Shown in pieces: positions 37,816 to 49,318 of a stretch of DNA of 64,000 bases (its first letter is position 1; every line of letters begins with the position of its first letter). The notes under the pieces are model-generated. The model was not told the origin of the DNA and did not search any database. It saw only the letters and a program-made list of their open reading frames with translations. A program made the translations under genes and the position numbers. Location of the stretch: NCBI RefSeq assembly GCF_001641335.1, contig NZ_LVEM01000001.1, positions 1,028,580 to 1,092,579 on the forward strand. Direction: 5' to 3'. This DNA comes from Bradyrhizobium stylosanthis. GTDB lineage: Bacteria; Pseudomonadota; Alphaproteobacteria; Rhizobiales; Xanthobacteraceae.

Positions 37816-39006
37816 TCAGGCGGCCTCCGTGGATGCCGCGGGCATGCCGCCGCGGCTGGCAAGACAAAAGGCGGCGAAGGCGAGTGCGGCCTGGGGATCG
37901 TTGCCGGTCGAGGGCGGCACGAAGGCGAGGGACACCTGCGCCAGGGTCCGGCCGCCCAGCAGGCAGGCGTCGATCCCGTCGATCACCGCTTTCCGATCCG
38001 CTTCGGAGAGCAGCGATGGCCAGCCGCTGACGACAACGCCGCGACACGGCTTGACGTTCAGCGTGTTGCCGATGGCCAGACCGAGCCTGAACAGCCGCTG
38101 ATGCAATTCCTGGCGCATCCGCGAGGTCAGCGGGATCGTTGTCACCCATTCGCTCCCGAGCTGGAGCAGCTCCGCTTCGCCGACCCGGAGCAGCTCGGCC
38201 AGTGCCGGCAGCGACGTATAGGCTTCGACGCAGCCGTGATGGCCGCAGCGGCAACGCGGCCCCCCGGTTCCGAACACCATGTGCCCGAGCTCGACCGGTT
38301 GCAGCGCGTCCTCCTCGATCGGATCGCCCATCCACGTCCCCGCGACGCCCTGGCCGACAAACACGAACAGGTGCGCGTCGCTGAACGGGTAGTCCTCGGT
38401 CCGGCAGCGATGAAAGGTGGCATGCGCGACCACCGAATTGGTGAAGGCGACCGGGACGTCGGCAAACAGCTCGGCGACCATGTCGCCGATCTGTTCGACG
38501 TCGCAGGGGATGATCGGGTTGCCGAATTCGCTCAACCGGCCGAGGCCGGGAATGGTGATGCCGATCTGCGCAAGCGTGATGCGGCGCCGGCGCGTCCAGT
38601 CGCGCAGCAGGCCCAGCGCTTCGCGGAACAGGCGGCCGACAGTCTCCATGGCTGGCTTCTTCGGCAGCGGCAAACGCTCGGTGTAATGCATTTCGCCCGA
38701 CAGGCTGCCGACGCCCAGGGTGAGCCACTGACTGTTCAGCTCGAGAGCCGCGAGGGCCACCGAACCATCAAGTGACACGAGGCCGGTCGGGCCGCCGACG
38801 TAAGGGGCAGGGCGCCGTACTTCCTCGATCAGGCCTTCGGCCTTCAGGTCGAACAGGATGCGCGACAGGCTGGCTTCCGACAGGCGAACGGCCTTGGCCA
38901 GCGGCGGGCGAAACGAGCCGCCCGACTGAAGCAGATGAGTCAAAATGGCGGCGCGTGTCTGCCGCCGACTTCTCGGCTGCTCCGGCATTTCCATCCCTGT
39001 CGTCAT
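37816..39006 (-). CDS. ROK family transcriptional regulator
   Basis: A 396-residue NagC/XylR-type regulator. An N-terminal winged helix (about 15-75: RAAILTHLLQSGGSFRPPLA) is followed by a sugar-kinase fold. The zinc motif CRCGHHGCVEAY is intact. It lies directly upstream of the ABC importer genes on the same strand, 60 bases away, and probably controls them. A perfect palindrome covers its start codon. The ATG at 38988 has the better ribosome site (AGGG) and may be the true start, six residues in. Confidence 0.9.
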   Translation of the reverse strand: MTTGMEMPEQPRSRRQTRAAILTHLLQSGGSFRPPLAKAVRLSEASLSRILFDLKAEGLIEEVRRPAPYVGGPTGLVSLDGSVALAALELNSQWLTLGVGSLSGEMHYTERLPLPKKPAMETVGRLFREALGLLRDWTRRRRITLAQIGITIPGLGRLSEFGNPIIPCDVEQIGDMVAELFADVPVAFTNSVVAHATFHRCRTEDYPFSDAHLFVFVGQGVAGTWMGDPIEEDALQPVELGHMVFGTGGPRCRCGHHGCVEAYTSLPALAELLRVGEAELLQLGSEWVTTIPLTSRMRQELHQRLFRLGLAIGNTLNVKPCRGVVVSGWPSLLSEADRKAVIDGIDACLLGGRTLAQVSLAFVPPSTGNDPQAALAFAAFCLASRGGMPAASTEAA

Positions 39007-39025
39007 TCTTACTTACTGTAAGAAT
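39005..39025. promoter_or_regulatory. Palindromic operator at the ROK gene start
   Basis: ATTCTTAC and GTAAGAAT are perfect 8-base arms around TTACT. The site overlaps the first possible start codon of the ROK regulator, as expected for an autorepressor that also governs the sugar operon behind it. Confidence 0.65.
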
Positions 39026-39115
39026 GCGCGCGGAGCATTTCGGCTGTCAAGCGATCGCCGGCGCAATGCGCCGACTTGTTGTTGTGCGCGGCAGCACGAG
39101 CGGGATGCGATCAGA

Positions 39116-39520
39116 TCAGGATTTTGGCGGCCAGCCTTCCGCCCATTCCGCCAATTCGACCTTCGGGTCGTACCAGTCGGCTGCATCGGATCGCCAGATG
39201 TGCAGCTCGGGACGCTCCGCGATCTGCGTATCAAGACAGCCCATCCGCAACAGCACCGTGTCCTTGCCATCGCGCGCGGCGACGATGTGCGATCCACATT
39301 GCGAGCAGAAGTAGCGCGTCTTGCCGGGCGAGGATTCGAAACCGCGCAGCAACTCTTCGCCCTTGGTCCAGCGGAAGCGGTCGCGCGGGACGTTGGTGAC
39401 GGTGGAGAATGCCGAGCCGTGCGTCTTGCGGCAGGTCTGGCAATGGCAGTGCACGATCATGCTCGGGGATGCGTCGACCTCATAGGCGACGCCTCCGCAA
39501 AGGCAGCTTCCGGTGAGCAT
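39116..39520 (-). CDS. GFA family protein
   Basis: A 134-residue zinc-binding protein of the glutathione-dependent formaldehyde-activating (GFA/CENP-V) family. Cys clusters: GSCLCGGVAYEV, VHCHCQTCRKTHGSAF and YFCSQCGSHI. The family binds glutathione adducts, but most members, like this one, have no proven substrate. Alone on its strand after the palindromic repeat. Confidence 0.88.
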   Translation of the reverse strand: MLTGSCLCGGVAYEVDASPSMIVHCHCQTCRKTHGSAFSTVTNVPRDRFRWTKGEELLRGFESSPGKTRYFCSQCGSHIVAARDGKDTVLLRMGCLDTQIAERPELHIWRSDAADWYDPKVELAEWAEGWPPKS

Positions 39521-39536
39521 GAGGTTCTCCAGATCC

Positions 39537-39623
39537 GTAGGATGGGTAGAGCGAAGCGAAACCCATCAAGGTCGGCCTGGGTAACGGAAGTTGATGGGTT
39601 TCGCTTCGCTCTACCCATCCTAC
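39537..39623. repeat. Perfect inverted repeat, 33-bp arms
   Basis: Arms at 39537-39569 and 39591-39623 are exact reverse complements, starting GTAGGATGGGTAGAGCGAAG, with a 21-base loop. The core resembles the element at 32714-32798. It lies between the gltA terminator and the GFA gene. Perfect arms suggest a recently moved MITE- or REP-like element. Confidence 0.85.
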
Positions 39624-39635
39624 AAGGTCATCGCG

Positions 39636-39672
39636 CAAACAAAAACGGCGCCATCTTGCGATGGCGCCGTTT
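39636..39672 (-). terminator. Rho-independent terminator of gltA
   Basis: AACGGCGCCAT (39644-39654) pairs with ATGGCGCCGTT (39661-39671); read on the minus strand the stem is followed by TTTGTTTG. It lies 23 bases past the gltA stop. Confidence 0.85.
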
Positions 39673-39694
39673 CGTCAGACCCTAAAGTCCGATC

Positions 39695-40999
39695 TTACTT
39701 GCGGTCCTTCATCGCGACGTAGTCGCGGCGGGTGACGCCGGTGTAGAGCTGGCGCGGACGGCCGATCTTCTGCTGCGGATCCTCGATCATCTCGCTCCAC
39801 TGGCTGATCCAGCCGACGGTGCGGGCGACAGCGAACAGCACGGTGAACATCGAGACCGGGAAGCCCATCGCCTTCAGCGTGATGCCCGAATAGAAGTCGA
39901 CGTTCGGGTACAGCTTGCGGTCGATGAAGTACTGGTCGCTGAGCGCGATCTTCTCGAGCTCGAGCGCCACCTTCAGCATCGGATCGTCGCCATGGCCGGT
40001 CTCCTTGAGAACGGCGTGACACATCTTCTGCATGATCTTGGCGCGCGGATCGTAGTTCTTGTAGACGCGATGACCGAAGCCCATCAGGCGGACTTCGGAG
40101 TTCTTGTCCTTCACCTTGGCAATGAACTCGGGGATCTTGTCCACGGTGCCGATCTCGGCGAGCATCGCGAGCGCGGCTTCGTTGGCGCCGCCATGCGCCG
40201 GGCCCCAGAGGCAGGCGATGCCGGCGGCGATGCAGGCGAACGGGTTGGCGCCGGAGGAGCCGGCGATACGCACCGTCGAGGTCGACGCGTTCTGCTCGTG
40301 GTCGGCGTGCAGGATGAAGATCTTGTCCAGCGCGTCAGCGAGCACCGGGTTGATCTTGTACTCCTCGCACGGCACGGCGAAGCACATGTTGAGGAAGTTC
40401 TCGGCGAAGGACAGCGAGTTCTTCGGATACACGAAGGGCTGGCCGACCGTGTACTTGTAGGCCATCGCGGCCAGGGTCGGGATCTTCGCGATCATGCGCA
40501 TGGAAGCGATCATGCGCTGCTTCGGATCGTTGATGTCGGTCGAGTCGTGATAGAACGCGGCGAGCGCGCCGACCGAAGCCACCATGACGGCCATCGGGTG
40601 AGCGTCGCGGCGGAAGCCCTGGAAGAAGCGGGCCATCTGCTCGTGCACCATCGTGTGATGGATCACGCGGTCGTCGAAATCCTTCTTCTGCGCGGCGGTC
40701 GGCAGGTTCCCGTAGAGCAGGAGATAGCAGGTCTCCAGGAAGTCGCCGTTCTCGGCGAGCTGCTCGATCGGATAGCCGCGGTATTCCAGCACGCCCGCGT
40801 CACCGTCGATGTAGGTGATCTTGGACTGGCAGCTCGCGGTCGAGGTGAAGCCCGGATCGTAGGTGAACAGGCCGGACTGGCCGTAGAGCTTGCCGATATC
40901 GATGACATCCGGCCCGACGCTGCCGCTGTGAATCGGGAGATCGTAGTTCTTGTTTCCGACCGTCAGCGTGGCGGTCTTGTTGGCTGGTTTTGCGTCCAT
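39695..40999 (-). CDS. gltA: Citrate synthase
   Basis: A 434-residue type I citrate synthase, entry enzyme of the TCA cycle. Catalytic regions: [13 protein letters not shown] with the active His, and [14 protein letters not shown]. The N-terminal beta domain ([20 protein letters not shown]) marks the hexameric Gram-negative type. A strong terminator follows. Confidence 0.97.
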   Translation of the reverse strand: MDAKPANKTATLTVGNKNYDLPIHSGSVGPDVIDIGKLYGQSGLFTYDPGFTSTASCQSKITYIDGDAGVLEYRGYPIEQLAENGDFLETCYLLLYGNLPTAAQKKDFDDRVIHHTMVHEQMARFFQGFRRDAHPMAVMVASVGALAAFYHDSTDINDPKQRMIASMRMIAKIPTLAAMAYKYTVGQPFVYPKNSLSFAENFLNMCFAVPCEEYKINPVLADALDKIFILHADHEQNASTSTVRIAGSSGANPFACIAAGIACLWGPAHGGANEAALAMLAEIGTVDKIPEFIAKVKDKNSEVRLMGFGHRVYKNYDPRAKIMQKMCHAVLKETGHGDDPMLKVALELEKIALSDQYFIDRKLYPNVDFYSGITLKAMGFPVSMFTVLFAVARTVGWISQWSEMIEDPQQKIGRPRQLYTGVTRRDYVAMKDRK

Positions 41000-41155
41000 C
41001 AGAGGTCCCCGATGTGTGGTGAAACGGGCCGGAGCCGGAGGCCCCTTGGGAGATTATGGGGGCAGGCCGGATGTTCCAGAATGTACGGGGAGATGGGTAT
41101 ATTATTGCTGTGTGCGCTGCAAGATCATGGCAGCCATGGTCTGCTCATGGCCTAC

Positions 41156-42583
41156 TTACGTCGTAGACTGATCCTTAAGCCGCCCCAAGCTTTCCTGGCG
41201 TCCCAGCACGTCCAAAACCTCAAATATACCAGGCGACGTGGTCCGTCCGGTCAGCGCCGCCCGCAAGGGCTGGGCGACCGCGCCGAGCTTGAGACTATTT
41301 TCCTCGGCAAAAGTACGCAGCGCAGCCTCAGCCGTAGCGGCACTCCAGGTCTCGACTTTCTCCAGCGCGGAATGAAGCTGACCGATCAGCTTGCGGTTCT
41401 CGCCCGTCAGCAGGGCGGCCGCCTTGGGATCGAGCTGCAATGGCCGGTCGGCGAAGATGAAATAGGCGCCGTCGATCAGCTCGATCAGCGTCTTGGCGCG
41501 CTCCTTCAGGGCCGGCATGGCTTTGAGAAGCTGCGCCCGCGTGGTGTCGTTTAACTTCGCCTTAACATCGTCGCGGCTCGGCACGACGTGCTCGAGCACG
41601 TCCTCGAACATCTTCACGAGTGATTGATCGTCGGCGTGGCGGATGTAGTGGCCGTTGAGGTTTTCCAGCTTGGCGAAGTCGAAGCGGGCGGCGGCGCGGC
41701 CGACGCTGGCGAGGTCGAATGCCGCGATCATCTCCTCGGTCGAGAAGATCTCCTGGTCGCCGTGGCTCCAGCCGAGGCGGACGAGATAGTTGCGGAGCGC
41801 GGCCGGCAGGTAGCCCATGGCGCGGTAGGCATCGACGCCGAGCGCGCCATGCCGCTTGGACAGTTTCGAGCCGTCCGGGCCGTGGATGAGGGGGATGTGC
41901 GACATGCTCGGCAGCGCCCAGCCCATCGCATCGTAGATCTGCTTCTGGCGGGCGGCGTTGATCAGATGGTCGTCGCCGCGGATCACATGGGTGACGCCCA
42001 TGTCGTGGTCGTCCACGACCACCGCGAGCATGTAGGTCGGGTTGCCATCGCCGCGCAAAAGCACGAGGTCGTCGAGGTTCTCGTTCTGCCAGACCACGCG
42101 GCCCTGGACCTGGTCCTCGATCACGGTCTCACCGGTCTGCGGCGCCCGCAGGCGGATGGTCGGCTTGACGTCGGAAGGCGCCGTCGCCGGGTCGCGGTCG
42201 CGCCACATGCCGTCATAGAGGCGGGTGCGGCCTTCCGCGCGCGCCTTCTCGCGCATCGCGGTAAGCTCGTCGGCGGTGGCGTAGCAGCGATAGGCCTTGC
42301 CGTCGGCGAGCAGCTGCTCGGCGACCTCGCGGTGGCGGGCGGCGCGGCTGAACTGGTAGATGACCTCGCCGTCCCAGCCCAGCTCCAGCCATTTCAGCCC
42401 GTCCAGGATGGCGCCGATCGCGGCCTCCGTGGAGCGCTCCCGGTCGGTGTCCTCGATCCGGAGCAGCATCTTGCCGCCATGCTTCTTGGCATAGAGCCAA
42501 TTGAACAACGCCGTGCGGGCGCCCCCGATATGGAGGAAGCCGGTCGGCGAGGGGGCAAAGCGGGTGACGACGGAATCGGTCAT
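41156..42583 (-). CDS. gltX: Glutamate--tRNA ligase
   Basis: A 475-residue class I synthetase. The HIGH motif lies in [20 protein letters not shown] and the KMSKS equivalent in [16 protein letters not shown]; the anticodon-binding domain is C-terminal. It is divergent from glnS across 156 bases. With a dedicated GlnRS present, Gln-tRNA need not be made by transamidation of misacylated tRNA. Confidence 0.96.
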   Translation of the reverse strand: MTDSVVTRFAPSPTGFLHIGGARTALFNWLYAKKHGGKMLLRIEDTDRERSTEAAIGAILDGLKWLELGWDGEVIYQFSRAARHREVAEQLLADGKAYRCYATADELTAMREKARAEGRTRLYDGMWRDRDPATAPSDVKPTIRLRAPQTGETVIEDQVQGRVVWQNENLDDLVLLRGDGNPTYMLAVVVDDHDMGVTHVIRGDDHLINAARQKQIYDAMGWALPSMSHIPLIHGPDGSKLSKRHGALGVDAYRAMGYLPAALRNYLVRLGWSHGDQEIFSTEEMIAAFDLASVGRAAARFDFAKLENLNGHYIRHADDQSLVKMFEDVLEHVVPSRDDVKAKLNDTTRAQLLKAMPALKERAKTLIELIDGAYFIFADRPLQLDPKAAALLTGENRKLIGQLHSALEKVETWSAATAEAALRTFAEENSLKLGAVAQPLRAALTGRTTSPGIFEVLDVLGRQESLGRLKDQSTT

Positions 42584-42739
42584 TCTTGGCAGGGCCTATG
42601 CATTGGAGGCGGTGGTGTATAGCAGGACCGGAGCATAACTAAAGCCCGACGGCGGACGGCTTGTGAGCTCGCTTAAGGCCTTGGCGTGGGCACGCGAATT
42701 TGGCAGAAGAACCGCTGATTTCCCTACAGGATTTTCGTA

Positions 42740-44416
<1,677 letters not shown>

Positions 44417-44441
44417 CAAGCGCTGACAAGGGGCAGGGCCT

Positions 44442-44828
44442 ATGAGCAGTGAAGCCGACGCCATCGTTTCCGCCATCATCGCGAAATGGTGCGCCGGCTT
44501 CGCGACGCTCGACGCCGCAGCGCTGTCGCAGCTCTATGCGAAGAACGCGTTCTTCTTCGGCTCCAATCCGAAGCTTTACCGGGGCCGGGATGGGGTTGCC
44601 GACTACTTCAACGGCCTGCCGCGCTGGCGCAAGCCGAGCGCGGTGTTTTCCGAGGTGAACGCAGCGCAGGCCGGCCCCGACCTGATCAACATGGGCGCGA
44701 CCATCTCGTTCGACCTCGCCGGCGAGCGCCCCGATCTCGTCGTCAAGATGAGCTGGGTCATCATCCGCGAGGACGGCGACTGGAAGATCGTCAACCACCA
44801 CGCCTCGGCGAAGGCGCCGCTGATCTGA
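44442..44828 (+). CDS. NTF2-like/SnoaL family protein
   Basis: A 128-residue protein with the cone-shaped NTF2-like fold, DUF4440/SgcJ type: IIAKWCAGFATLDAAALSQLYAKNAFFFGS, then YRGRDGVADYF, and the closing SWVIIREDGDWKIVNHHAS. It has no signal peptide. Starts 25 bases after glnS and may be co-transcribed. Substrate unknown. Confidence 0.82.
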   Translation: MSSEADAIVSAIIAKWCAGFATLDAAALSQLYAKNAFFFGSNPKLYRGRDGVADYFNGLPRWRKPSAVFSEVNAAQAGPDLINMGATISFDLAGERPDLVVKMSWVIIREDGDWKIVNHHASAKAPLI

Positions 44829-44916
44829 CGGAACAGCCGCACACGGCATCGTCATCTCGCGATAGCAACGAAGACACGTCACGCGCGTTGAGGCGGATTC
44901 CAACAAGGATCCCGCC

Positions 44917-45150
44917 ATGCAGAACATCGCAGAGCATATGGAAGTCATCGGCGCCGACGGCGTCCATGTCGGCACCGTCGACAAGGTCGAGGGCAATCGC
45001 ATCAAGCTGACCAAGAAGGACAGCGGCGAGGGCAGCCATAAGGGCCACCATCATTTCATCGACAAGGGGCTCGTCGCCGGTGTCGAGGGCAACAAGGTCC
45101 GCCTGTCGGCCAAGGCGGATGTCGCCGTGACCATGGAGGAGGAAAAGTAG
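44917..45150 (+). CDS. DUF2171 domain protein
   Basis: A 77-residue protein with the DUF2171/PRC-barrel-like pattern: IAEHMEVIGADGVHVGTVDK, then GNRIKLTKKDSG, a His-rich SHKGHHHFIDKGLVAGVEG and a short charged tail. AAGGA precedes the ATG. Such proteins are often stress-related in rhizobia; role unknown. Confidence 0.82.
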   Translation: MQNIAEHMEVIGADGVHVGTVDKVEGNRIKLTKKDSGEGSHKGHHHFIDKGLVAGVEGNKVRLSAKADVAVTMEEEK

Positions 45151-45248
45151 GTCGCATCCCGTTCGTTCCTGATCCGTACCGCTATTCGCCCGCCTGCACG
45201 TTCCGGTAGCCTCTGCGCCTGTCGCGTATCGCAGGGGTTGCCAAGGGA

Positions 45249-47525
45249 ATGGCGGAGCCGGGCCGGCCGCAGCGTGTCTCGCAAGGGATCGCGGGGACTT
45301 GGCCGACGGGCCGGTCCGCCTCGGCCGGCGGCTTTGCGCCAGTGGGCTCCGGCCTCTGGCCTGGGATCGTCGAGACGCTCCGCGCATGGGCCAGCGCCGA
45401 GGCTGGCGCCGGGCGGCTGTTGCCCTGGGTACCCGTCGCGTTCGGCGCCGGCATCGCGCTTTACTTTGCGGCCGACCATGAGCCGGTGTTGTGGGTCGTG
45501 GCCGCAACGGCGATCGCGCTCATGCTGGGGGCGGTCCTGCTGCGGCGGAGCCGGCTGTTCGCATCTGCGCTTCTGATCGCGGCGGTCGCGGCCGGCTTTG
45601 CGATGGCGACGTGGAAGACGGCGCGCATTGCGCACACCGTTCTGGCAAAACCGCTCTATTCCGTGTCGCTGTCGGGCTTCGTCGAGACGCGCGACATCCG
45701 CGAGCGCACCGACCGTTTCGTGCTGCGCGTCAGCGCGATGGAGGCCCAGCGCAGCGACGTCAAGCTCGAGCGCGTGCGCCTGTCGGTACGCAAGGGCACC
45801 GCCCCCGAGGTCGGCAGCTTCGTGCAGCTCAAGGCGCGGCTGCTGCCGCCGATCTCGCCGGTGCGTCCCGGCAGCTACGATTTCTCGCGCGACATGTTCT
45901 TCCAAGGGATCGGCGCCTCCGGCTTCGTGATGGGCGCGATCACGGCTTCGGTGCCGCCGGATGCCGGCGGCTTGCGGCTGCGCTACGCCGCCTTCATGCA
46001 GGGCCTGCGCGATGCGATCGATGCGCGCATCCGTTCAACGCTCGAAGGCGACAACCGCGCGATCGCGACCGCGCTGCTCACCGGCCGCCGCGATGCCATC
46101 ACCGCGCCCGTCAACGATGCGATGTTCATCTCGGGGCTCGGCCACGTGCTCTCGATCTCCGGCTATCACATGGCCGTCGTCGCCGGCGTCGTGTTCTTCG
46201 CGGTGCGCGCGCTGCTCGCCCTGATCCCGGGACTGGCGGTCGGCCATCCCATCAAGAAATGGTCGGCGGCCGCGGCGCTGGCCGCTGCGGCATTCTATCT
46301 GCTGCTGTCGGGTGCGGAGGTCGCGACGCAGCGCTCGTTCTTCATGACGGCGGTGGTGCTGATCGCCGTCATGGTCGACCGCCGCGCCATCACCTTCCGC
46401 ACGCTGGCGGTGGCCGCGCTGATCGTGCTCGCGGTCGCGCCGGAGGCGCTGGTGCATCCGAGCTTCCAGATGTCGTTCGCGGCGACGCTGGGGCTGGTGG
46501 CGCTGGTGCAGATCGGCATGCCGAACCTGTTCGCTTCGCCCGACCATTCCGCGACCGCGCGCATCGCGATGTGGGGCGGCCGCGAGATCGCGATGCTGTT
46601 CCTGGCCTCGCTGATCGCGGGGCTCGCGACCACGCCCTATGCAGCCTTCCACTTCCACCGCGTCACGCCATACGGCGTGCTCGCCAATCTCGGCGCGATG
46701 CCGGTGGTCTCAGCCCTGGTGATGCCGGCGGGGCTGCTGGGCCTGCTCGCTGCGCCCTTCGGGCTCGACGGCGTATTCTGGTGGCTGATGGGGATCGGCA
46801 TCGACTGGATGGTCATGGTCTCGCGCTGGGTGGCATCGCTGCCTGGCGCGATCGGACGCATCCCGGCGTTCGGCATCGCGCCGCTGATCGCCGCGAGTCT
46901 CGGGATCATCGTGATGGGGCTGCTGCGCACGCCCTTGCGCTGGTCGGGCGGGCTGGTCCTGCTGGCAGCGGTCCTCTGGGGCCTGACGGCGCGGCCGCCG
47001 GATATCCTGATCGCCGGAGACGGCCAGAGCGTCGCGGTGCGGGGCAGGGACGGGCACTTCCACATGATCCGGGCGGGGAAGGACAACTTCCTCCTGAAGG
47101 AGTGGCTGGCGGCTGACGCCGATCCGCGCGATGCCGGCAGCCCCGCGCTCGCGGACGGCGTGTCGTGCGACGAGGCCGGCTGCGTGACGCCGCTCGCCGA
47201 CGGGCGCCTCGTCGCGCTGGCCTTGCGCATCGACGCACTGGCGGACGATTGCAGCCGCGCTGCGCTGGTGGTGACGGCGCGGCCGGCGCCGCCGGATTGC
47301 GCGGCGATGGTGGTGGATCGCCAGCGTCTTGCCGCGCAGGGCGGGCTGGCGCTGACCCGGCGGGGCGATGGCTTTGCGGTCCAGGCGGTGAAGGCGCGAG
47401 GCGCTGATCGCCCATGGGCGCCGGCAGCCGCAGGCGAAGCAGATTTCGGCGCGAGCCTTGCGCCGCCGGTCCCGCGGAACAGGGATGCGACGCCGTCCGA
47501 GGCCGACTTGCAGGCCGATGATTGA
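45249..47525 (+). CDS. comEC: ComEC/Rec2 family competence protein
   Basis: A 758-residue inner-membrane protein. It has the ComEC N-terminal DUF4131-like region (to about 220), the competence membrane domain with SGLGHVLSISGYHMAVVAGV, PSFQMSFAATLGLVAL and about ten spans, and a C-terminal metallo-beta-lactamase-like remnant. The C-terminal part (IAGDGQSVAVRGRDGHFHMI) lacks the HxHxDH zinc motif, usual in alphaproteobacterial members. The family forms the DNA-import channel; competence in this organism is not implied. Confidence 0.92.
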   Translation: MAEPGRPQRVSQGIAGTWPTGRSASAGGFAPVGSGLWPGIVETLRAWASAEAGAGRLLPWVPVAFGAGIALYFAADHEPVLWVVAATAIALMLGAVLLRRSRLFASALLIAAVAAGFAMATWKTARIAHTVLAKPLYSVSLSGFVETRDIRERTDRFVLRVSAMEAQRSDVKLERVRLSVRKGTAPEVGSFVQLKARLLPPISPVRPGSYDFSRDMFFQGIGASGFVMGAITASVPPDAGGLRLRYAAFMQGLRDAIDARIRSTLEGDNRAIATALLTGRRDAITAPVNDAMFISGLGHVLSISGYHMAVVAGVVFFAVRALLALIPGLAVGHPIKKWSAAAALAAAAFYLLLSGAEVATQRSFFMTAVVLIAVMVDRRAITFRTLAVAALIVLAVAPEALVHPSFQMSFAATLGLVALVQIGMPNLFASPDHSATARIAMWGGREIAMLFLASLIAGLATTPYAAFHFHRVTPYGVLANLGAMPVVSALVMPAGLLGLLAAPFGLDGVFWWLMGIGIDWMVMVSRWVASLPGAIGRIPAFGIAPLIAASLGIIVMGLLRTPLRWSGGLVLLAAVLWGLTARPPDILIAGDGQSVAVRGRDGHFHMIRAGKDNFLLKEWLAADADPRDAGSPALADGVSCDEAGCVTPLADGRLVALALRIDALADDCSRAALVVTARPAPPDCAAMVVDRQRLAAQGGLALTRRGDGFAVQAVKARGADRPWAPAAAGEADFGASLAPPVPRNRDATPSEADLQADD

Positions 47526-47534
47526 ACGGATCGC

Positions 47535-48473
47535 CTAGAGGTACCAGGCCAGCACGGCGTCGAGCCCGGTGCTTCCGATCACCGGCAGGGCCACCATCTG
47601 GCCGAGGCCGGCTGAGCGAGCCTCGGCCGCGGCGATCGAAGTGTCATGCGCGAGATCATCGTTGAGCGCTGGCATGCCGGTGGCCCAGGCGCCCCCGATG
47701 CTCCCGTCGCCTTTGGCAATGGATTTGGTCGCATAGAGCGCGGCGAGGTCGGTCTGAGCACTGCAGTCGCCGGCAGCAAAGACCAGCGCCGAGCGGGCCT
47801 CGTTCGGCACCCAGATCTCGAAGCGCCGCGCGATCGGGGTGGCCTGCGCGGAGAGGAAGGTCAGCACCCAGGTCTGGAGACCGGTCGGATAGGGGACACC
47901 GACGCCGAGATTGATCCCGACCTCGGCGGCGTCTTCCCAGCGCAGGAAGCTCCTGGCGTTGTGCAGGTCCTTGATGATCAGCGGCAGGCCGGCCTTCCAG
48001 GTGCGTCCGGGCAGGCCGAAGCCGCGCGGAAACCGGGTGTGGCGGGAGTTGAATTCGAACATGTCGGCGGTGCCATAGTAGCCGTCCACGAGCCCCATCT
48101 CGTGAGAGGTATCGGGGTCGTTGTGCCAGAGCTCGACCGCGCCGACATGGGCCTCGTCGTCGCCGCAGAACAGCACCATGACCGCTTGCAGGAATTCGCC
48201 TGCGAACACCGGCACCGCGACGCCGCAGGTGAGGCCGGCCGCGAGCGCCTGGTCCGTCCGCCTGAAATAGGAATTGGCGAATTTGGTGAGGATCACCGGA
48301 TGGCCGCAGGCCCAGGCCTTGCCGGGAAGACCCTCGTCGAAGCCGAAGCTCAGCTCCTCGCTCACGGCCCTGAACGCGGAGAGCCCTTCGCCATAGAGGC
48401 CGCCGCCGAAAGCCAGCCGCGTGCGCGTCCGGTCGGGCACCCAGAGTTCAACGACGCGAATGAAGGTCTTCAT
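47535..48473 (-). CDS. GAF-like triple-repeat protein
   Basis: A 312-residue cytoplasmic protein built from three related GAF-like units. Each starts with an E-[LI]-W strand (VELWVPD near 8, VELWHND near 113, FEIWVPNE near 219), then a turn GLPGKAW (48-54), GLPGRTW (153-159) or GSIGGAW, and a V-[AG]-x-P strand. The GLPG turn resembles the GAF-like domain of plant NIN-like proteins. The ATG at 48473 is chosen because the first unit starts there; 63 upstream in-frame codons look non-coding. Probably a sensor; ligand unknown. Confidence 0.72.
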   Translation of the reverse strand: MKTFIRVVELWVPDRTRTRLAFGGGLYGEGLSAFRAVSEELSFGFDEGLPGKAWACGHPVILTKFANSYFRRTDQALAAGLTCGVAVPVFAGEFLQAVMVLFCGDDEAHVGAVELWHNDPDTSHEMGLVDGYYGTADMFEFNSRHTRFPRGFGLPGRTWKAGLPLIIKDLHNARSFLRWEDAAEVGINLGVGVPYPTGLQTWVLTFLSAQATPIARRFEIWVPNEARSALVFAAGDCSAQTDLAALYATKSIAKGDGSIGGAWATGMPALNDDLAHDTSIAAAEARSAGLGQMVALPVIGSTGLDAVLAWYL

Positions 48474-48694
48474 CGAACGTGTCCGCCGCCTCGAGCTTCT
48501 GGCAGCATCGGCCATTTGCTCACGGAACGGACGTTCAAAATTCAGGCAGGAGCGCGCAAACTTCGTGCGACGGAGGGAAGCTGCGGGTGATCCCGGCGGA
48601 CTCATTGCGGACGACGCAAACGACACCACGTCGCCGGCCACGGCCGGCGATGGCGATTTCAATCGGGCCCCGACCTACGGCCGGGGCAGTCCAT

Positions 48695-49126
48695 TCAGCC
48701 GATCGGCAGACGTGTGATCGTCGGCCTGTCGGCAATGGTCTGCGGCTTCTGTTCACGTTCGCCAAGTGGCTGGGTGACCGGCAATTGCAGCACTGTTGCG
48801 CGCTGCCCCTCGACGAGCTGCGTCACCAGCACGTACTTGCCGTCGGGGAATTCAATCGCGTCGTGATGGCGGTCCGGAATGTTCGGATCGATCTTGCCGA
48901 ACTTGCCGACCCGGGAGTTGATGGTGCGGGTCCAGATCCAGCGATTGTCGTAACGGACGTTGTCGGCGAAGGCGAGCTCCGTTCCCGGCAGCAGACATAC
49001 GGCGACGGACATGTCGGCTTCGGAAGCGAAGCCGCGCGTCGAGGTGCCGCGGAATGTTGTCGTGACGATGGTCTCGCCGACTTCCGCGGGACGCGTCGCA
49101 ACGGCGTGCAGGCTGTAGTCACACAT
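48695..49126 (-). CDS. Conserved hypothetical protein
   Basis: A 143-residue protein with no signal peptide or domain I recognise. It opens MCDYSLHAVATRPAEVGETI and has many beta-prone stretches (VTTTFRGTSTRGF, KYVLVTQLVEGQRATVLQLPV). GAGGAG precedes the ATG by 9 bases, good support for the start. An in-frame upstream region to 49258 lacks coding character. Confidence 0.65.
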   Translation of the reverse strand: MCDYSLHAVATRPAEVGETIVTTTFRGTSTRGFASEADMSVAVCLLPGTELAFADNVRYDNRWIWTRTINSRVGKFGKIDPNIPDRHHDAIEFPDGKYVLVTQLVEGQRATVLQLPVTQPLGEREQKPQTIADRPTITRLPIG

Positions 49127-49318
49127 CGGGGTGCTCCTCATTCGAAGATAGCAACCCGCGCCTCTCATCGAGGCGCAGGCCTCTATCAGAGTGGAAGCCC
49201 GCAAGCGTCTGCTTGGTTGTAGGCAAATCTGCGGCTTGGATCCGCGGGCCGCCATCACAATATCTTTCCCGCTTTCATTGGGAACAAAGTCCGTTCCCGT
49301 GCATTCCGGCAGCGTGTG

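Noticed and set aside
45249..47525. ComEC as evidence for natural competence
   Set aside because: The gene is nearly universal in alphaproteobacteria, no other competence genes are in the window, and the C-terminal zinc motif is missing.
48474..48662. N-terminal extension of the GAF-like protein
   Set aside because: Arg/Ser-rich, no GAF pattern, and the first repeat starts just after the ATG at 48473.
48641..48665. Inverted repeat of GCCGGC type after the 48695 gene as a terminator
   Set aside because: Its central spacing is too short for a stable loop and no T-run follows on the minus strand.
49286..49300. GAACAAAGTCCGTTC as a LexA box
   Set aside because: The halves face each other (GAAC-N7-GTTC) instead of being direct GTTC-N7-GTTC repeats, and it sits at the end of a small gene on the other strand.
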